A DNA stretch of 23,568 nt. It comes from Peptostreptococcaceae bacterium (GTDB lineage: Bacteria; Bacillota; Clostridia; Peptostreptococcales; Peptostreptococcaceae). Position numbers and translations under genes: made by a program. The stretch lies in the NCBI GenBank assembly GCA_029983575.1, contig JASBZE010000019.1, positions 1 through 23,568 of the forward strand. Direction: 5' to 3'. The notes beneath the pieces are model-generated. The model saw nothing but the letters and a program-made list of their open reading frames with translations. It had not been told where the DNA came from and searched no databases. Numbering within the stretch: the first letter of the stretch is position 1; each line of letters opens with the position of its first letter. Below, piece by piece: positions 20,398-23,568 of the stretch.

Positions 20398-21642
20398 TTA
20401 TTTTTTCTCATCTTCCCAAACGTATAAAGTCTTCTTGTCTAGGAATTCTTTAATTTTTTCGTCGCTATATCCAATTTCTTTTAATACTTCGACGCTGTGT
20501 TCTCCAATTAATGGACCCTTGTTGTATTCAGGAGCTCCCATTTCTCTAAATCTAACAGGTAGCCTTACAAGAACTCTTTCTGTTCCATTGTAGTCCATCT
20601 TGTAGAAACAGTCATTTTCCCATGCTTGTGGGTCTTCTAGAAGCTCTTCCCAAGATTGTGCAAGTGAGTGAGCTATATCATATTCAGTAAGTATTTTTTC
20701 CCACTCTTTAGCGTCTTTTTTAGCGAATTGCTCCATGCAAATATCGTACATTTCTGGTCCAAGGCCATTCTTTTGAAGGTTTTGAACTGGATAGTATCTT
20801 TCGTCTTCTGCTAAGTCTTCCCTTCCAAGAGCTGTTATAAATCTCTTGAAGTATACGTTGAAGTCAGGCATACAAGTTTGTATAAATCTGTCGTCTTTTG
20901 TTCTCCAAGCAGCGTTTAGTGGGTTGTTTGCGTTTCTTATATTGATTGGGTATTTTTCTCCAACTTCAGTGTATTGAGCGGCTTGAACCATCATACCCAT
21001 GTTGTGTACAGCTGTTTCAAATAGAGAAGTTTCAACTTTTTCTCCCTTACCTGTAACCTTAGCTTGATATAGAGCTGCAAGTACACCAGCTGCTAAGTTC
21101 ATACCTACGTTGTGGTCACCTAGACCAGGTATAACGTTCATAGGTACTGAACCTCTTTGTCTTAATGTTTCAAGGTATCCACCTCTAGCAAAGAATGCAG
21201 TGAAGTCAAATCCAGGTAGATCTTTATCTGGTCCGAACTCACCATAACCAGTACATATAGCGTAAACTAGTTTAGGGAATCTTTCTTTTAAGCTTTCATA
21301 GTCTAGACCTGCTCTTTGAAGTGCTTGAACCCTCCAGTTAGTAATAAGAACGTCAGCTCCTTCTAGAAGTTTGAAGAATGCTTCTTTACCTTCTGGATCT
21401 TTCATATTTAGAGATATACATCTCTTATTACCATTTTCAAGCTCCCAAGTAGTATTTTCATACATATCTAGAGGTCTACCCTCAGTAGGTGCTGTATATC
21501 TAAGTGGATCACCCTTAGCTGATTCAATCTTGATAACGTCAGCTCCTAAGTCTGCTAAAAATCTTCCTGTTGTAGCAGCAGCTATAAATGTTGCTAGCTC
21601 GATTACTTTTACGCCTTCTAATGGCTTTCTTCCTGTGCTCAT
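20398..21642 (-). CDS. fldA: Family III CoA-transferase (cinnamoyl-CoA:phenyllactate type)
   Basis: FldA moves CoA from the end product or enoyl-CoA to the (R)-2-hydroxyacid, making the substrate for FldBC without using ATP. The 414-residue family III (CaiB/BaiF) protein has the nucleophile aspartate D176 in GLGDHNVGMNLAAGVL, GVKVIELATFIAA at the start, and GFDFTAFFARGG. The segments GDPLRYTAPTEGRPL and PDKDLPGFD agree with C. sporogenes FldA as I recall it rather than with HadA. This is the main reason for preferring the fld name. The ATG has GGAGG 8 bp upstream. A candidate promoter lies in the gap after fldL. Confidence 0.93.
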   Translation of the reverse strand: MSTGRKPLEGVKVIELATFIAAATTGRFLADLGADVIKIESAKGDPLRYTAPTEGRPLDMYENTTWELENGNKRCISLNMKDPEGKEAFFKLLEGADVLITNWRVQALQRAGLDYESLKERFPKLVYAICTGYGEFGPDKDLPGFDFTAFFARGGYLETLRQRGSVPMNVIPGLGDHNVGMNLAAGVLAALYQAKVTGKGEKVETSLFETAVHNMGMMVQAAQYTEVGEKYPINIRNANNPLNAAWRTKDDRFIQTCMPDFNVYFKRFITALGREDLAEDERYYPVQNLQKNGLGPEMYDICMEQFAKKDAKEWEKILTEYDIAHSLAQSWEELLEDPQAWENDCFYKMDYNGTERVLVRLPVRFREMGAPEYNKGPLIGEHSVEVLKEIGYSDEKIKEFLDKKTLYVWEDEKK

Positions 21643-21677
21643 AAGTAATTCCTCCTTGAAATTAAGTAGTTATGTTA

Positions 21678-21706
21678 TTTATATTTTGTTATTATATTAA
21701 CATCAA
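21678..21706 (-). promoter_or_regulatory. Candidate promoter upstream of fldA
   Basis: On the minus strand TTGATG (21706-21701) and TATAAA (21683-21678) are 17 bp apart, about 36 bp before the fldA start. The flanking DNA is very AT-rich, so chance matches are likely. If real, it separates fldA onward from fldL. Confidence 0.45.
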
Positions 21707-21785
21707 ATTTAAAAATTTTTATTTTTCTTGATACCTTACATTGTCCAGTCTTATGTTCCTTGGCTATAAGCTAACTCTTTCATGC

Positions 21786-23381
21786 TTATATTCTGTGAGA
21801 TATCTTAAATTTTCTATCTCCTTCCACCATTTGAGATATGCTGAGCTTGAGATTTTTTTCATCTATCTTACCAGAACCCAATCTAGGCATGTTATCGACA
21901 AAGTAGATATATCTAGGTATCTTATATCCGCAAAGGGTTGATTTAAGATGATTTTGGATATCTTTTTTCATTCCTTCGACAGTTTTATCGCCCTCGGTTT
22001 CTATCGCTGCAACAATTTCTTCTTGAACCACGTCAGACTTAACGCCAAATACCTTAACTTCAGAGTTTTTAACAATATCTTTGATTGCGTTTTCTACTTC
22101 TACTGGAGATACATTTTCTCCTCCACGTATAATGACGTTTTTACATCTTCCCGTTATGCTTAAGTATCCATCTTCACTCATAACTCCGAGGTCTCCTGTC
22201 TTTAGCCATCCATCTAATGTAATAGCCTTGTCTGTCTCACATCCACTGCCTATGTAACCTTTCATGACATTATATCCTCTGACCTCTATCTCACCTTCTT
22301 CGCCAGGCTTACAAATAGAACCGTCTTTTAGCTTTCTAATCCTTAGTTCTACATGCTCGATAACCTTGCCGTCTGTAACTGATTTCTTCTCAATTGTGTC
22401 ATCGTAATCAGCAATCGAAATACAAGGTGATGACTCTGACTGTCCGTATGAAGGTTGAAGTTTTATGTCGTCAAAAATCTTACATATCTCTATGTACTCC
22501 CCGGGATTTATAGGAGAGCCTGCGATTATACCGGATTTTACAGAGCTAAGGTCATATTCTAGCCTCTTGTCGTTTCTTAACATCGCAAGAAACATTGAAG
22601 GCACACCATTTAAAATTGTTCCCTTATACTTTTCTATAGTCTGACAGACCTCAACTGTTCTATAGTGACCCATCAGTACTATTTCAAATCCAGCTGCTAT
22701 AGATGCAAGTATACAAGATGTTATGCCAAAGCTGTGAAATAATGGAACTGTTACTACCATCCTGTCGTCACTATTCCATCTCATGCTTTCAGTCATCTGT
22801 CTTGCGTTGTTTACTACATTGTAGTGTGTGAGCATAACTCCCTTCGCATAGCTTGTGGTTCCTGATGTGAATATCACCAAGGCCACATCGTCTGGGTCTA
22901 TGTTTTCCTCACATGTCAAAACTTCATCGTGAATTTTTTCTTTCCATGTTTTCTCTGTTTTTTCCATGTAAAGATACATCTTTACTGATTCAATGTGTTT
23001 ATCATTTAATCTCGCAATTGTCTCGTTGTAATTTTCTCCCTTGTACCCCTCTGAGTAAAAGAAGTAATCAACTCCTGCAAGCCTTATTCCCCTCTCGACA
23101 TCTGTCTCTCTAAAGCACGTACTAAAGAGAACGGCGATTGCTCCTAACTTTTGAGCTGCATAAAAATGGAAAAGCCAACTAGCGCTGTTCATTCCGTAAA
23201 GACCCATTTTATCTCCCTTTTTTATGCCTAACTTTCTTAAGTCATAACTGAGCTTTTCAGAAATAAGGTCTATTTCCTTCCATGTGTAACTAGCTCCCTC
23301 ATATATCAGTCCAATAGATTCAGGAGTTTTTTTGGCTCTATCCTTCAATGTGTCGTTTATTGTTTTTCTTATTAATTCCAT
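21786..23381 (-). CDS. fldL: AMP-forming acyl-CoA ligase (FldL-like)
   Basis: The 531-residue ANL-superfamily enzyme would join an organic acid to CoA using ATP. Motifs in order: VIFTSGTTSYAKGVM (169-183, AMP loop), PLFHSFG, YGQSES (312-317), DGWLKTGDLG (390-399), GRCKNVIIRGGENVSP (411-426) and the catalytic lysine K505 in LGSGKIDEKN. Placed before the CoA-transferase, it most likely makes the first CoA ester of the aryl- or acyl-acid, which FldA then passes on. FldL has been described for C. sporogenes as I recall, but substrate cannot be read from the sequence. The ATG at 23381 is chosen because GGAGG lies 5 bp upstream; a TTG at 23432 falls in the promoter palindrome. Confidence 0.9.
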   Translation of the reverse strand: MELIRKTINDTLKDRAKKTPESIGLIYEGASYTWKEIDLISEKLSYDLRKLGIKKGDKMGLYGMNSASWLFHFYAAQKLGAIAVLFSTCFRETDVERGIRLAGVDYFFYSEGYKGENYNETIARLNDKHIESVKMYLYMEKTEKTWKEKIHDEVLTCEENIDPDDVALVIFTSGTTSYAKGVMLTHYNVVNNARQMTESMRWNSDDRMVVTVPLFHSFGITSCILASIAAGFEIVLMGHYRTVEVCQTIEKYKGTILNGVPSMFLAMLRNDKRLEYDLSSVKSGIIAGSPINPGEYIEICKIFDDIKLQPSYGQSESSPCISIADYDDTIEKKSVTDGKVIEHVELRIRKLKDGSICKPGEEGEIEVRGYNVMKGYIGSGCETDKAITLDGWLKTGDLGVMSEDGYLSITGRCKNVIIRGGENVSPVEVENAIKDIVKNSEVKVFGVKSDVVQEEIVAAIETEGDKTVEGMKKDIQNHLKSTLCGYKIPRYIYFVDNMPRLGSGKIDEKNLKLSISQMVEGDRKFKISHRI

Positions 23382-23403
23382 TTTATCCTCCAGAATAACT
23401 GAA

Positions 23404-23432
23404 ATACTAATTACTAGTTTACTTGTATACAA
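23404..23432 (-). promoter_or_regulatory. Candidate promoter of fldL overlapped by a palindrome
   Basis: On the minus strand TTGTAT (23432-23427) and TAGTAT (23409-23404) are 17 bp apart, giving a leader of about 16 bases before the fldL start. The -35 box is inside the palindrome CTTGTATACAAG, so a bound regulator would block it. Confidence 0.5.
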
Positions 23433-23433
23433 G
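23422..23433. promoter_or_regulatory. Perfect 12-bp palindrome CTTGTATACAAG at the fldL promoter
   Basis: The palindrome covers the predicted -35 box of fldL. Its core TTGTATACAA also occurs exactly at 13892-13901 upstream of fldH, and its arms at 13724-13741. It is a candidate operator of a regulator common to both ends of the Stickland cluster. Confidence 0.6.
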
Positions 23434-23483
23434 ATTTAAACAGAAGTACACAAAATTATCACATAAATACGCATAGTTAAAAC

Positions 23484-23507
23484 TTGTCTCACATTTTTGT
23501 AGACAAA
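23484..23507. promoter_or_regulatory. Imperfect inverted repeat upstream of fldL
   Basis: TTGTCTCACA (23484-23493) and TTGTAGACAA (23497-23506) are near-inverted arms about 100 bp upstream of the fldL start. The right arm belongs to TTTGTAGACAAA, whose reverse complement lies between etfB and etfA. The rest of the right end (23508-23568) is AT-rich and shows no gene. Confidence 0.45.
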
Positions 23508-23568
23508 TTTTAAAAATATCCGTTTGATTGTAGTTTAACAAAAAATTAACTTTTTGTAAATACCTTTT

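Noticed and set aside
17117..21642. Naming the dehydratase genes hadABCI (leucine type)
   Set aside because: FldA and FldB segments match the aromatic-type C. sporogenes proteins, as remembered, much better than C. difficile HadA/HadB. The leucine role stays open because of BrnQ, so I report it as a finding instead.

Overview
The window is AT-rich DNA with strong AGGAGG-type ribosome binding sites. It comes from a low-GC anaerobic Firmicute, most likely Peptostreptococcaceae (Peptostreptococcus or a close relative). That placement is inferred from gene content (reductive Stickland genes, a glycyl radical enzyme, NiaR-type NAD control), not from a marker gene. Twenty of 21 genes lie on the minus strand, so transcription runs mainly from high to low coordinates. 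I saw no rRNA, tRNA, CRISPR array, insertion sequence or phage gene.

Region A (23.57-9.80 kb, minus strand) is a reductive Stickland gene cluster, in transcription order: acyl-CoA ligase (fldL), family III CoA-transferase (fldA), dehydratase activator (fldI), 2-hydroxyacyl-CoA dehydratase alpha and beta (fldB, fldC), acyl-CoA dehydrogenase (acdA), etfB, etfA, 2-oxoacid reductase (fldH), a BrnQ amino acid carrier and a class I aminotransferase. Together they would import an amino acid, transaminate it to a 2-oxoacid, reduce that to an (R)-2-hydroxyacid, move CoA onto it, remove water by radical chemistry and reduce the enoyl-CoA. FldA and FldB resemble the aromatic (phenyllactate/indolelactate) enzymes of Clostridium sporogenes more than the leucine (Had) enzymes of Clostridioides difficile, as I recall those sequences. 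The BrnQ transporter, however, points to branched-chain substrates. Several junctions carry GC-rich hairpins without U-tracts, and short palindromes of the form TTGTNTACAA recur at the control points.

Region B (9.7-8.1 kb) holds a SpoIIM-family membrane protein with its own promoter, then a DUF1292 protein whose stop overlaps the start of an XRE-cupin regulator. A terminator closes that unit.

Region C (7.93-4.54 kb) is a two-gene unit: a glycyl radical enzyme and its radical-SAM activase, preceded by a perfect 24-bp palindrome that covers the -35 region. The catalytic cysteine has valine, not glutamate, two residues downstream, and the activase has only the three radical-SAM cysteines. I cannot assign the substrate. 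This is the best candidate here for undescribed biochemistry.

Region D (4.42-0.47 kb) is the de novo NAD operon nadA-nadB-nadC-niaR, with a good promoter overlapped by a likely NiaR operator. NadB has low-complexity insertions and a degenerate C-terminal domain. The operon meets a plus-strand DUF2316 gene at a shared hairpin terminator. The left end carries two 28-bp direct repeats.
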